The position numbers and the translations under genes were made by a program. From Candidatus Liptonbacteria bacterium (GTDB lineage: Bacteria; Patescibacteriota; Minisyncoccia; UBA6257; 2-01-FULL-56-20), in NCBI GenBank assembly GCA_023244935.1, contig JAHFLJ010000008.1, positions 1 through 36,447 on the forward strand: a stretch of 36,447 nt of DNA. Reading direction: 5' to 3'. Shown in pieces: positions 1 through 8,371 of this stretch. The notes under the pieces were generated by a model. That model had not been told where the DNA came from. It searched no databases and saw only the letters and a program-made list of their open reading frames with translations. Numbering within the stretch: position 1 is the first letter of the stretch; every line of letters begins with the position of its first letter.

Positions 1-2369
1 TATAACTGCAATGAGTTAGCAGAACCAACGATTGGCTGGTTCGGAATTGATTCATCAAGACCAAGATTGGTCCTGGTTCCATCACTCCAGTTAGCACCGG
101 TCAACTTGATCTGATATGAAATAGCAGATCCGGAAGTTGCGCGTGTAAACCCGGCACCAGTTAGATCAGCCTTGACCGTTAAGGTCTTGGAAGTTCCCTT
201 CGTGATGGTTACACCGTTAGTGTTAACAGCGGTCAAGTTAATCGTAACTTCACTACCGGAACCAGTGGCAACCGTAGAACTACCAACGAGAAGCGATCCA
301 TCATATACCGAGAATTTGGTGGTGGCTTGAGTAGTTGTAGCACCAGCATACACATGCATGATAGTCGTGCTAGCCAAGAATGCATCATCAGCAGAACCGG
401 CGGTAAAGGTGAAAGCACCGACCACAGCATTGTCAGATACGCCAGAGGTGTATGAAACACCAGTGGCAGTAACCGGGGTCAAAGTGGTTCGGAGAACATT
501 CATCAAGTTACCGGCAGTAGTTCCGTAGGCGGTTCCGCTATTGCTAGAAGCAACACCTTGGAAATTCAAGGCGGCAACAGCAACAGTGCTTGAACCATTG
601 GTGGTAGAAGATTCGAAACCAGCAGGCTGGAGGTTATTCCAGGTGTTGGTATCGGCAACTACTACTAAGGTTGGGTTGGTGTTCTGGGCAATTGTCTTGT
701 TTACACCATAGAAAGTTACGTTGCCGGTAGCATCAGTGTTCAAAGCTGAACCGATTGCAACTCCGTCTAATAACAATCTGTAGTTAGTGAACATGGAGTA
801 GTTGGTTGAAGTTGCCTTCAAGACTACATCCTTCAAAAGCACATCTTCGTTAGAAGAACCGGCGATTCTGTAAGAAGCCAATTGAGCTCCGGTTACACCC
901 ATTCCAAGCTGAGCAGCCTGTGGCATGTTGGAAGCCTCAAAGGTGAGAGTACCTGCGGAAGCAACCTGCACGAGCTGACCAACGGCTGGCAAGGTGGAAA
1001 TACCGTTAGAAGAAATAGCCTGATTGGTGCTAACTGCGATAGCAGAAACACCGGAAGTTGGGATTTCAACAACTACGGCTCCATTGGTTCCACCAAAGGT
1101 AGAAGTAGTGATACCAGTCTTCACGTCGGCATATACATCAAACGTCACCTGCTGTCCCGCGGTAATCATAAGCGGAGAAGAAGCAGTGAAGTTGTAGGTA
1201 GTGCCATCAGACAAAGTGCTCTGATTCTGACCAATCTGAGTTGTTCCCTGCATTACCTTCAAGTTCTGGAATGCGAGAGAGCTGGAAGTATAAGTCTTCA
1301 AGCTTAAGTTGGAAATCTGAACTCCGGAGGAAGGACCAGCAACAAAGTTGAAGGACGCAACCTTAACGGCGTTAGTTCCAGCAACAACCTTAACAGTTCC
1401 AACTCCACTGTTTTGAGCAACAGTTAGAGTTGGTTGTGATGATACGACTGAAAACAATTTCAATCCGCTAACGCCACCGTTAGGATTCGGATTATGAACA
1501 GTTATATTAGCATTTGTCGATAATGCAATATTTATAGCCGGAACAATAGCAGAAAGCTGTGTTGAGGAAACGAAGGTTGTGACCAATGGAACACTATCCC
1601 AATTAACAATTGAAGAAGTAGTAAATGAATAGCCATTAACAGTTAAAGTTAAATCTGAGGCACCAATCACGGCGCCAGTCGGAGAAATCGAATCAATCCA
1701 AGGTAAAACGTCTGTATTCTGAAAACCAGAATAAAGTGCGTTGGTATTTGTAATGTAAATTGCATAACCTTTTGTTTCACGCAAATCATTAAGAGTCGTA
1801 AGGTCGTTTGGGATCGCAGCCTTCCAGGTTCCACCAACTGCGACAGATGAAAAATCTAATATGAAATCAGAATCAGTAAAATCTATTACCGTGCTATGGT
1901 TGCCTTTAACTGAATCCAAAATACTAGTAACATTCCCGACATTTATTGCACTTACAGATTGAGGCTTGGCATAAGTAGGGTTAGCCACACCGATAGAATA
2001 CCATCCGGTATGTGTAAATTGTCTCTCGAATAACCGCTCAGCAGGAGTTGTTCCATCCTTATAGTTCAACGTGAGTTGTTGATCTGACGTAGTCTTATTA
2101 TTTATAAAATATCCTTGAAGAGGAGTGAATTCTCCTGTCATGGTAGACCAACCAGCCACACTCGCAGCGTCCAAAATAAAAATATCAAAATTTAAAGATG
2201 TCTCCGGAACAGAAAAAAGATGTGACTCAACAACTTTTGGAGTAGAAACTATATTCCAACCGACCTTAAGGTTTATTACCTGACTGTATGTACTAGCCAT
2301 TGCCTGACCAGTAAAAACCGAAGCAGACAAAACAAATACCGAAATCAAAACGAGTAAATATTTTTTCAT
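1..2369 (-). CDS. Secreted surface repeat protein with IPT/TIG domain, 3' end outside window
   Basis: About 789 codons are open from an ATG at 2369 to the left edge, so the C-terminus is missing. Residues 1-25 form a Sec signal peptide (MKK, hydrophobic core, AMA before the likely cleavage site). Next comes a domain beginning with a GWNIVSTP motif (about 30-215). An IPT/TIG immunoglobulin-like fold (about 222-307) starts at SISPTGAV and ends at the VHNPNPNGG turn. At least three Ser/Thr/Gly-rich beta repeats of roughly 145 residues follow (about 310-470, 475-620, 630-760), each ending in a strand like LTVKADL. Cys is nearly absent and Thr/Val/Ser/Asn are abundant, as in S-layer or adhesin-like proteins of Parcubacteria. 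The family is recognised only by style; cell-surface location is inferred from the signal peptide. A TATAAT box lies 6 nt upstream of the ATG. Confidence 0.8.
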   Translation of the reverse strand, partial: MKKYLLVLISVFVLSASVFTGQAMASTYSQVINLKVGWNIVSTPKVVESHLFSVPETSLNFDIFILDAASVAGWSTMTGEFTPLQGYFINNKTTSDQQLTLNYKDGTTPAERLFERQFTHTGWYSIGVANPTYAKPQSVSAINVGNVTSILDSVKGNHSTVIDFTDSDFILDFSSVAVGGTWKAAIPNDLTTLNDLRETKGYAIYITNTNALYSGFQNTDVLPWIDSISPTGAVIGASDLTLTVNGYSFTTSSIVNWDSVPLVTTFVSSTQLSAIVPAINIALSTNANITVHNPNPNGGVSGLKLFSVVSSQPTLTVAQNSGVGTVKVVAGTNAVKVASFNFVAGPSSGVQISNLSLKTYTSSSLAFQNLKVMQGTTQIGQNQSTLSDGTTYNFTASSPLMITAGQQVTFDVYADVKTGITTSTFGGTNGAVVVEIPTSGVSAIAVSTNQAISSNGISTLPAVGQLVQVASAGTLTFEASNMPQAAQLGMGVTGAQLASYRIAGSSNEDVLLKDVVLKATSTNYSMFTNYRLLLDGVAIGSALNTDATGNVTFYGVNKTIAQNTNPTLVVVADTNTWNNLQPAGFESSTTNGSSTVAVAALNFQGVASSNSGTAYGTTAGNLMNVLRTTLTPVTATGVSYTSGVSDNAVVGAFTFTAGSADDAFLASTTIMHVYAGATTTQATTKFSVYDGSLLVGSSTVATGSGSEVTINLTAVNTNGVTITKGTSKTLTVKADLTGAGFTRATSGSAISYQIKLTGANWSDGTRTNLGLDESIPNQPIVGSANSLQL

Positions 2370-2375
2370 TGTTTA

Positions 2376-2381
2376 ATTATA
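2376..2381 (-). promoter_or_regulatory. -10 element of surface protein gene, leaderless arrangement
   Basis: TATAAT is followed by exactly six bases (TAAACA) and then the ATG at 2369, so transcription should begin at or next to the start codon. An AAGGAG lies just upstream of the box, 12 nt from the ATG, which is too far for a normal Shine-Dalgarno site. No convincing -35 is seen. Confidence 0.55.
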
Positions 2382-2582
2382 CTCCTTTATTCGAATGACT
2401 ATATTATACATTAAAATTAAAAATAGGCAAACACCTAAGCTGAATTCATCATTTAAACATAATATCAATTCAATCCTTAACCATTTACTATATATCTGGA
2501 TACCGCCAAAAGCGATATTTCTACTTCCATTTAATTTCCCACTCCTCCCCGACCCCCACCACCTCCGCAGTGTAAGAAACGT

Positions 2583-2606
2583 AAAACCGGCCAAATGGCC
2601 GGTTTT
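2583..2606. terminator. Perfect 10-bp hairpin, possible bidirectional terminator
   Basis: AAAACCGGCC, loop AAAT, GGCCGGTTTT. It sits inside a wider imperfect inverted repeat with AGAAACGT on the left and AACGTTTCT on the right (to about 2625). The A/T flanks would give a short U-tract in either direction. Confidence 0.5.
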
Positions 2607-2629
2607 GAATTCTAACGTTTCTTCCAATG

Positions 2630-2728
2630 AGGCGTCGTCCGCTGATTGGCGGACTCCCTCAAAACCCACGGTTTTGAGTAATTTCCTACACGGAAGGAAC
2701 CCCGTAGCGTTCCTTCCGACCCATCCTT
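2630..2728 (-). repeat. Dispersed two-stem structured repeat, copy R1
   Basis: Read on the minus strand: GGGTCGG, stem 1 (GGAAGGAAC with GTTCCTTCC), spacer CGTGTAGGAAATTAC, stem 2 (TCAAAACC GTG GGTTTTGA), then a third hairpin GTCCGC/GCGGAC. The same order with different stem sequences but preserved pairing occurs at 33513-33587 and 33645-33733. Confidence 0.65.
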
Positions 2729-2751
2729 CGTCCACAACGGAAAAAGCTAAA

Positions 2752-2780
2752 ATAAATCCCCACTTTCGTGGGGTTTTATT
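2752..2780 (-). terminator. Terminator of the infA-rpsI ribosomal operon
   Basis: Directly after the rpsI stop, the minus strand has CCCCAC, loop GAAA, GTGGGG, flanked by AAAA before and ATTTATTTT after, a standard intrinsic terminator. Confidence 0.8.
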
Positions 2781-2781
2781 T

Positions 2782-3291
2782 TTAACGCTTTTTCCATTGT
2801 GGAGCTCTTCTTGCCTTCTTGAGTCCGTATTTCTTACGTTCAACCATTCTAGGATCACGAGTCAAGAATCTGAGAGATGCTAAAATTTCCTTGAATTCCG
2901 GCTTGGCTTCAAGTAACGCCCTTGCAGAACCGTGTCGGACAGCTTCCGCTTGAGCGGAAATTCCTCCTCCAAAAACTCGGGCATTAATATCAAATCCGGA
3001 AACTCCGGTCTTGGTTAAAGCTTCATTAGCTACACTGGTAAGCTTGTCGGTCTGGAAATAATTTTTAACGTCTTTCCCGTTAACCAAAAAGGTTCCGTCG
3101 CCTTTAATTAATCTAACTCGCGCAACCGAAGTTTTTCTGCGCCCAACTCCTTCAAAATATTTTCCGGAAGCGACTGAAATTACCGTGGCTTTTGGAGCCG
3201 GTTTCTTAATATCTTTTGCAGTTAAATGCTTAACTGTTTTTTTTATCGCAGGCGCTTTACGCACCGCTGGTTTACTTGCTTTCTTTTCCAT
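2782..3291 (-). CDS. rpsI: 30S ribosomal protein S9
   Basis: Small-subunit protein whose C-terminal tail reaches the P-site tRNA. The S9 core begins near residue 42 (YFEGVGRRKTSVARVRL), includes GGGISAQAEAVRHGSARAL, and ends with the family tail RKKYGLKKARRAPQWKKR, normally finishing in a basic K/S-K-R. A Lys/Ala/Pro-rich N-terminal extension of about 40 residues precedes the core and is longer than in E. coli (130 residues in total). Start chosen as the ATG at 3291 (MEKKASK); a TTG two codons upstream (3297) is possible but less likely. The start overlaps the end of rplM by 20 bases, suggesting translational coupling. It is the last gene of the operon. Confidence 0.95.
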   Translation of the reverse strand: MEKKASKPAVRKAPAIKKTVKHLTAKDIKKPAPKATVISVASGKYFEGVGRRKTSVARVRLIKGDGTFLVNGKDVKNYFQTDKLTSVANEALTKTGVSGFDINARVFGGGISAQAEAVRHGSARALLEAKPEFKEILASLRFLTRDPRMVERKKYGLKKARRAPQWKKR

Positions 3292-3631
3292 CTTCAATAA
3301 AAACTAAATTTAAAATTCGTCTCGACCTCAAGAAATTCTTCGGCAACATATTCAACACCGCGCCTCTGAAAAGTTTCTTTGCATCTTTCTTGAAAGCTGT
3401 TTCGTAATTCTGTTCTTTCAAGTGCCCCATATATCCGGTATGGCGATAATACATCTTATCTTTAGCCTTGCTTCCGGAGATTACTATTTCTTCCAAATTG
3501 CTAACAACAGCTCGGTCGCTAGAAACTTTCGAAGGATCATAGTCGGCACTTTTTTTGCCGGACAAAATCTGGGCAACTTCACTTGCCACTCTTCCAAACG
3601 GTTTATTTTTTGCGTCAATTTTATAGTCCAT
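3272..3631 (-). CDS. rplM: 50S ribosomal protein L13
   Basis: Early-assembly large-subunit protein. Family landmarks are FGRVASEVAQILSGK (residues 12-26), the DKMYYRHTGYMGHLKEQ segment (about 58-74) and RGAVLNMLPKN (about 89-99). At 119 residues it is shorter than the usual 140-145; the C-terminal RLKVY/GxxHPH-like tail is missing and replaced by a short charged end. The ATG start has no Shine-Dalgarno sequence. It overlaps rpsI and follows rplQ by one base. Confidence 0.95.
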   Translation of the reverse strand: MDYKIDAKNKPFGRVASEVAQILSGKKSADYDPSKVSSDRAVVSNLEEIVISGSKAKDKMYYRHTGYMGHLKEQNYETAFKKDAKKLFRGAVLNMLPKNFLRSRRILNLVFIEDGKESK

Positions 3632-3632
3632 T

Positions 3633-3986
3633 TTATACTAATGAAATTTCGACAAGGCGCGACCCATCGCGTTTGCGTACCTTGGCCAACTTGGTGATTC
3701 TGGTATATCCTCCGGTTCTGCCCTTGTATCTCGGCGCGATATCGTCCACAAGCTTATGAACCAACGGTTTATCGTGAATTTTCTGAAGTAAAAGTCGTCG
3801 AGAAGCAACATCTCCACGTCGAGCCATAGTCAACGCTTTTTCAAAATCAGGTCGGAGAGATTTTGCTCTCGCTTCGGTAGTTTCGATCGATTCGCTCTTA
3901 ATAAGCGCGCAAACTAAACTGCGCATAAATGCCCTTCTTTGTCCTGTCTTTCTATGAAATTTTCGTCCAACCTTTCTGTGGCGCAT
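3633..3986 (-). CDS. rplQ: 50S ribosomal protein L17
   Basis: Near the exit tunnel of the large subunit. The N-terminal signature MRHRKVGRKFHRKTGQRRAFMRSLVCALI and the central SLRPDFEKALTMARRGD are typical, and length (117) is normal for the minimal bacterial form. It lies 10 bases after rpoA, the usual gene order rpoA-rplQ. No Shine-Dalgarno sequence. Confidence 0.96.
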   Translation of the reverse strand: MRHRKVGRKFHRKTGQRRAFMRSLVCALIKSESIETTEARAKSLRPDFEKALTMARRGDVASRRLLLQKIHDKPLVHKLVDDIAPRYKGRTGGYTRITKLAKVRKRDGSRLVEISLV

Positions 3987-3996
3987 ATTATTTTAT

Positions 3997-4752
3997 TTAC
4001 TTTTTAGCTGACTTTTTCTTTGCGGGCTTTTCGTCTTTTTCAGCTTCCGGCATATCGACAACCTCCAAAGCAGAAACTTTTTCAAAATGATCCTTCAAAA
4101 TATTGGTTGATTTGTGAAGCGCGGAAGATGGAGAAATTGCTCCGTCGGTCTCAATAACCAAAGTTAATCGGTTATAGTCGGTGCGGTCTCCAACGCGCAT
4201 GTTCTCAACATCGTAGTTGACACTTACAACCGGTGAGAAGAATGCATCCAAGGCAATAACTCCAACCGGCAATTTTTCCGTCTTTCTGGCTTCTACCGGT
4301 GAAAACCCAAGTCCTCTTTCTACGGTTATTTCACAATCAAACTCGGTTCCTTTTTCGGTTACAGTAGCTAATTCTTCTTCCGGGTTTAAAATTTCAACCA
4401 AGGAGTTTAATTCAATATCGGCTCCGGTTAATTTCTTTTCTCCTTTAGACTTCAAAACTAAAACTTGAGGCTCATCCGTACTCATCTTGAATCTTAACTT
4501 TTTAAAATTAAGCATAATCTGAATAAGATCCTCTTTCACTCCTGCCATCGTAGAGAACTCATGCGAGACTCCTTTAATCTTAATGTAAGTTACAGCAGCC
4601 CCAGGCAAAGACGAAATCAATGTTCTCCTCAAGGCATTGCCCAAAGTAAGACCGTATCCGGAGTATAATCCCTCTACTACGAAAACCCCCTTGTTTCCTT
4701 CTTCGGAAACCGTCTTGATTGATACCGAGTCGCTTAAGTGAGTAATTTCCAT
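3997..4752 (-). CDS. rpoA: RNA polymerase alpha subunit lacking the C-terminal domain
   Basis: Assembly platform of RNA polymerase. The N-terminal domain is complete: GLYSGYGLTLGNALRRTLISSLPGAAV (about residues 28-55), the insert domain, and the second subdomain ending near DHFEKVS. At 251 residues it is about 75 shorter than E. coli alpha. The helix-hairpin-helix alpha-CTD that contacts UP elements and activators is absent; after about residue 228 there is only an acidic then Lys-rich tail (AEKDEKPAKKKSAKK). Activator contact through the alpha-CTD and UP-element use are therefore unlikely in this cell. Confidence 0.95.
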   Translation of the reverse strand: MEITHLSDSVSIKTVSEEGNKGVFVVEGLYSGYGLTLGNALRRTLISSLPGAAVTYIKIKGVSHEFSTMAGVKEDLIQIMLNFKKLRFKMSTDEPQVLVLKSKGEKKLTGADIELNSLVEILNPEEELATVTEKGTEFDCEITVERGLGFSPVEARKTEKLPVGVIALDAFFSPVVSVNYDVENMRVGDRTDYNRLTLVIETDGAISPSSALHKSTNILKDHFEKVSALEVVDMPEAEKDEKPAKKKSAKK

Positions 4753-4823
4753 TTTTTGTTTTATATATTTTTACTTGTGGTGAATTTACCTGCGGTGAGG
4801 CAATCTAACCCGCTGACTACTTC

Positions 4824-5450
4824 CTAATTACTAAATGCTTCAACCAATAAACTTATTTCAAACGGAACTTCCACATCGTGAGGCTCGCTAGCCACCCGAC
4901 CTTCTAGCTTCTCTGCGTCTAAGATTAACCACTTTGGAACTTCCTGTGATTTCAACTTTTCTCGCATGTCTCGGAATAATGCGTCATTCTTTGACTCTTC
5001 GCGGATGCTAATTAAATCTCCCTTCGTAATTTCATAACCCGGAGATCTCACGCGTTTTCCATTCACAAAAAAATGTCCATGAACAACCAGTTGTCTCGCC
5101 ATTAAACGAGAAGGCGTGAAACCCAAGCGATAGATAACATTATCCAATCGGCTTTCCAATAACTCGATAAATTTAGCTCCAACACCACCTGAAACCGAAG
5201 ATTGAGTCTTAATGGCTTCGCCAAAGATTCGGTTTAAATTCTTTTCGTCAATCAAGTAGGTTAGTTTGAACTTCTGTTTTTCTTTAATCTGTTTACCAAA
5301 ATCAGAAAGCGGACGTCTTCGCCCTTTTCCGTGAGCTCCCGGTGGATATGGCCTTCGCACCTGCGCGCACTTATCCGAAGAACACCTTGTTCCTTTAAGG
5401 CCTAATCGCACTCCCAATGCTCGCTCTTTTTTTTCTTTTGGTCCTACCAT
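4824..5450 (-). CDS. rpsD: 30S ribosomal protein S4
   Basis: Primary 16S rRNA-binding assembly protein. It has the RRPYPPGAHGKGRRRPLSDFGKQIKEKQK segment (about residues 33-60) and the S4 RNA-binding fold (LESRLDNVIYRLGF...VVHGHFFVNGKRVRSPGYEI, about 94-145). In zinc-type S4 proteins an N-terminal CxxC pairs with a second CxxxxC. Here the first pair is absent and only CSSDKC (about 23-28) remains, so a four-Cys zinc site cannot form. 71 bases separate it from rpoA. Confidence 0.95.
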   Translation of the reverse strand: MVGPKEKKERALGVRLGLKGTRCSSDKCAQVRRPYPPGAHGKGRRRPLSDFGKQIKEKQKFKLTYLIDEKNLNRIFGEAIKTQSSVSGGVGAKFIELLESRLDNVIYRLGFTPSRLMARQLVVHGHFFVNGKRVRSPGYEITKGDLISIREESKNDALFRDMREKLKSQEVPKWLILDAEKLEGRVASEPHDVEVPFEISLLVEAFSN

Positions 5451-5463
5451 TTTATTTTATAAA

Positions 5464-5889
5464 TTAAACTCTTCTGGTTTTTTTTGCTCTCGGCCCATTA
5501 TGTGGAACTGGGGTAACATCTTTAATCGAATTTACCGCAAAACCTTGCCCAATCAAAGATCTAACTGCAGAATCTCTACCACTGCCAACTCCGCGGACAA
5601 TAATATCGACTTCTTTGGTTCCGGCAGAATGCATCTTTTCGGAAACAACAGAGATAATTTTGGAAGCGGCGAAAGGAGTTGCTTTCTTCGGTCCGGAAAA
5701 TCCCAAAGAACCTGCGGTTGCCCAAGCAATTACTCCACCCTTCTCGTCGGTTACGCTAATAATAGTGTTATTATAAGACGCGTTAATATAAACCTTAGCT
5801 TTTTCGGCTTTTCTGGTTTTTTTGGATGCTGCGGAAGATGTTTTATCTCCGGATCCCGACGCTGGTTGTGTAACTTTCTTTTTTCCCAT
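5464..5889 (-). CDS. rpsK: 30S ribosomal protein S11
   Basis: Platform protein near the E site. The basic N-terminal extension (to about residue 32) is followed by the classic YINASYNNTIISVTDEKGGVIAWATAGSLGFSGPKKATPFAA and ends with VTPVPHNGPRAKKTRRV, the near-invariant S11 tail. 141 residues, slightly longer than average because of the extension. ATG start without Shine-Dalgarno. Confidence 0.97.
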   Translation of the reverse strand: MGKKKVTQPASGSGDKTSSAASKKTRKAEKAKVYINASYNNTIISVTDEKGGVIAWATAGSLGFSGPKKATPFAASKIISVVSEKMHSAGTKEVDIIVRGVGSGRDSAVRSLIGQGFAVNSIKDVTPVPHNGPRAKKTRRV

Positions 5890-5913
5890 TACTTTATTTT
5901 TTACAAATTATTT

Positions 5914-6297
5914 TTACTTAAGATCAACTTTTCTCTTTCCTGACCCGGCGGTATTTCTGGTATTTCCTCTTACGGTTCTGGAATTGGTCTGAGTATTCTG
6001 TCCACGAACCGGAAGTCTTCTTGCGTGTCTCGCTCCTCGATAAGTCTGAAGATCTTTTAAGCGGTTAATATTCTGCTTTACTAATTGTTTTAAATCTCCC
6101 TCAATCCGAATAGTTTTTTCAACATAATTTTTGATTTTGTTGAGCTCGTCGGAAGTAAGATCCTTAGATAACTTTTCACCGTCGATTGAAGTCTCCTTTA
6201 AAGTTTTAGCACTGGTAACATGACCGATACCATAAATATAGGTGAGGCCCACCTTTACTTTTTTATTATCCGGAATGTTAACACCTAGAATACGCAT
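5914..6297 (-). CDS. rpsM: 30S ribosomal protein S13
   Basis: Head protein contacting P-site tRNA and forming intersubunit bridges. MRILGVNIPDNKKVKVGLTYIYGIG at the N-terminus and YRGARHARRLPVRGQNTQTNSRTVRG near the C-terminus are diagnostic. 127 residues, normal length. Sits between rpmJ and rpsK in the conserved order. Confidence 0.97.
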   Translation of the reverse strand: MRILGVNIPDNKKVKVGLTYIYGIGHVTSAKTLKETSIDGEKLSKDLTSDELNKIKNYVEKTIRIEGDLKQLVKQNINRLKDLQTYRGARHARRLPVRGQNTQTNSRTVRGNTRNTAGSGKRKVDLK

Positions 6298-6306
6298 TTT
6301 TATTAT

Positions 6307-6420
6307 TTATCCTTGTCTTTGTTTGTGCTTTTTCGTTTTACAAATCACATACAAGCGCCCATCGCGCTTTACAATTTTGCATGAATTACAAATTTTTTTG
6401 ATAGAAGATCTTACCTTCAT
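6307..6420 (-). CDS. rpmJ: 50S ribosomal protein L36
   Basis: A 37-residue protein read directly from the minus strand: it starts [20 protein letters not shown] and ends [10 protein letters not shown]. It is the zinc-ribbon form, with Cys11, Cys14, Cys27 and His32 in the expected CxxC...C...H pattern. It fills the gap between infA and rpsM, its conserved position. No Shine-Dalgarno sequence. Confidence 0.95.
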   Translation of the reverse strand: MKVRSSIKKICNSCKIVKRDGRLYVICKTKKHKQRQG

Positions 6421-6425
6421 TTTAA

Positions 6426-6647
6426 TTAATTCCTACGAACGATTCTACCTCTTCCGCCATCCGGACTCATTTCCATCGTTACCCGGTCGCCAGGGACAAT
6501 ACGAATATGATGCAAGCGCATTTTCCCGGAAAGATGGGCAAGAACTAAACGATCAGGGATGACCTTGACTCTAAAAGAGAGCCCTGGGAGAGCCTCCTCG
6601 ACAATTCCCTCCAGTTTGTCTAAGTTCTTTGCGTTTTTATCGTTCAT
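6426..6647 (-). CDS. infA: Translation initiation factor IF-1
   Basis: OB-fold factor that binds the 30S A site. [29 protein letters not shown]...[38 protein letters not shown] matches IF-1 over its whole 73-residue length, including the L-x-G-K-M-R and [11 protein letters not shown] elements. First gene of the operon that continues through rpsI, about 15 bases downstream of a strong -10 element. Confidence 0.96.
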   Translation of the reverse strand: MNDKNAKNLDKLEGIVEEALPGLSFRVKVIPDRLVLAHLSGKMRLHHIRIVPGDRVTMEMSPDGGRGRIVRRN

Positions 6648-6662
6648 TAAAGGCGTTTCAAA

Positions 6663-6691
6663 ATTGTAAACGAAGGCAGTCTCTATGTCAA
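6663..6691 (-). promoter_or_regulatory. Promoter of the infA-rpsI operon
   Basis: On the minus strand TTGACA (6686-6691), a 17-base spacer, and TACAAT (6663-6668): a near-consensus sigma70-type promoter in the short gap just downstream of the upstream gene's stop. It predicts a short leader of roughly 9 nt before infA. Confidence 0.85.
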
Positions 6692-6694
6692 CCG

Positions 6695-8368
6695 CTACTC
6701 AATTACAACCTTTATTTTCCTCTCGTCCGCCGGCATACGTCCTATCCAAAAAGGCGAGATTTTAAGTTTAGCCGAGGCAAGATCCGTTAATTTAGAGAAT
6801 AGGGACCGAACTTCATTTTCAGTCTTCCCGGCAATCTCGCCCCTGAATTTATTGCCATCGAAATCCTGCACGGTATTCCCTTTAACTCCGACCGTAAACT
6901 TTAAAGTTCCCTTAGCATAATCCGCTACCACATTCGAATAAGAAATCTCCGGATTTTCCAGCTTCGTCCCACCGCGACCAGCTTCTTTAGCTGAAATTTC
7001 TCCGACAATAGTCTTCAAGTCTTCCTCTTTGAACCCAACGGCAATTAACTTTGCTTCACCTAGAACAGAAAATTGTCCTTTATCGTCGGTGCCGGTGTTC
7101 ACGCTAATTTTAGTAATCTGAAAATCGGAAGCGCCATCGATAATTGTAAATTCTTTCGGAATCCCTTGAAAAATAACGCTGTCAAATGAAGATTTTAATA
7201 GTTCGGAAACTTTTGCTTTCGCATCCGCGATATCTTTATCCGATGGAACCGCCTTCTCGCCGGAAAATCCACCGGAAGTTCCCCCTAGGATGCTACCATA
7301 AAAAGCATCAAACTTGGGAGTACCTTTAAATCCCAGAACCGAAAGTTTATCAACCGGACCGAGATTATATTCCGCCCCGGGTTGATCCGCGGTGACTGTA
7401 GTAATAATACTCGAGGCAATTATCTTTCCATCTTTAATGTCCGCTCCCGGAACTATTACTTGACTATCTAATCTAAAAACTTTCCCGTCCGCCGTCGCAA
7501 ATCGAGTCTTGGCAACCAACGGTTGAGCCTGAGAACTATAAGAATTATAGATTGTAAGCTTGCCGGTTGCTTTCTCGGAAACGACCTTTCGAGAGGTCGC
7601 CGGAAAAAACTGAGTAATATTTTTCGGCTGAATAAATATCTGCGCCGGAATTATCTGCGAAAATGAATCTATCTTGTTGCTGGCGGAAGATGCGGTAATC
7701 GAAAGTGTTTTTTCCCATGGGTCTCGTTTAAACTGCACCGTAACCTCTCCCCGATTAAAAACTTTTGCTCCTAAATAATAAATTCCGCCGAATATAACCA
7801 AAAGTATGGCAAGTGAAACAAATATTTTGTAACCGGAAAGTTTTTTTTCCGACCCTCCCTCTTCCTGAGATTCGCGCGAATGAATTTTATCTCTCATCCC
7901 CATTGAACCGGTATCTTGCTCACCTTCGGACGTAGTATCTTCCGAATTCTCGACACTATCTTTCACGCCGACATGAAAAACATTTTTATTATCTTCCTTC
8001 TCCTCGGAATGAGCATCCACTTCATCCGCTTCATTCAAATGTTTCGGCGAATGCTGTAAAGTCTTTGCAGTCTGCTTGGAAGAAACTATATCCGAAATAG
8101 ATCCTTTTCGGGACCCCTGAAATAGCGGATGAATTGCTTCCCAGCCGTTTGCCTTGGCAAGCGCCAATACATCTTCATCTACCGATTCAATATAAATCTC
8201 TTTGTCCATTTCGGTGGCTACCTCCCTCAGCGCATGATAATTTGCAACTTCATCGCCAAACCGCGAATCTTTCGGAATTACCAAAGTTATCGCTGAACTT
8301 TTTGCCGCCTCAATCTTTTTTAAAAGTGATTTCGCGTCTTCGGTTTTGGATACAATTATTTTTAACAT
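6695..8368 (-). CDS. Single-pass membrane protein with baseplate-J-like extracytoplasmic region
   Basis: 557 residues in three parts. Residues 1-95 form an alpha/beta domain starting [16 protein letters not shown] with a [22 protein letters not shown] segment. Residues 95-178 are a low-complexity acidic linker. A single membrane helix (about 181-205, [19 protein letters not shown]) precedes a beta-rich part with [32 protein letters not shown] (about 269-300), a segment shared with CPR proteins annotated as baseplate J-like. The end contains [21 protein letters not shown]. Lies 3 bases after the FtsA/PilM-like gene, so the two are probably co-transcribed and may act together in an envelope structure. 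Function is not established; the family call is from memory of similar CPR proteins. Confidence 0.65.
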   Translation of the reverse strand: MLKIIVSKTEDAKSLLKKIEAAKSSAITLVIPKDSRFGDEVANYHALREVATEMDKEIYIESVDEDVLALAKANGWEAIHPLFQGSRKGSISDIVSSKQTAKTLQHSPKHLNEADEVDAHSEEKEDNKNVFHVGVKDSVENSEDTTSEGEQDTGSMGMRDKIHSRESQEEGGSEKKLSGYKIFVSLAILLVIFGGIYYLGAKVFNRGEVTVQFKRDPWEKTLSITASSASNKIDSFSQIIPAQIFIQPKNITQFFPATSRKVVSEKATGKLTIYNSYSSQAQPLVAKTRFATADGKVFRLDSQVIVPGADIKDGKIIASSIITTVTADQPGAEYNLGPVDKLSVLGFKGTPKFDAFYGSILGGTSGGFSGEKAVPSDKDIADAKAKVSELLKSSFDSVIFQGIPKEFTIIDGASDFQITKISVNTGTDDKGQFSVLGEAKLIAVGFKEEDLKTIVGEISAKEAGRGGTKLENPEISYSNVVADYAKGTLKFTVGVKGNTVQDFDGNKFRGEIAGKTENEVRSLFSKLTDLASAKLKISPFWIGRMPADERKIKVVIE

Positions 8369-8371
8369 TTT

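Larger units (their letters stand above)
2382..2781. other. Gene-free region between surface protein gene and rpsI
   Basis: About 400 bases without a supportable gene. The left part (2382-2530) is AT-rich with nothing recognisable. From about 2538 it holds a CCCGACCCCC stretch like the start of the dispersed repeat described below, a perfect hairpin at 2583-2606, a full copy of the two-stem repeat (2630-2728) and the rpsI terminator. Overlapping open frames on both strands here are low in coding character and run through the repeats, so they are not called. Confidence 0.7.

Noticed and set aside
2373-2883. Overlapping open frames of about 160 codons on both strands
   Set aside because: They run through hairpins, the dispersed repeat and the end of rpsI in the wrong frame; no protein-like pattern.
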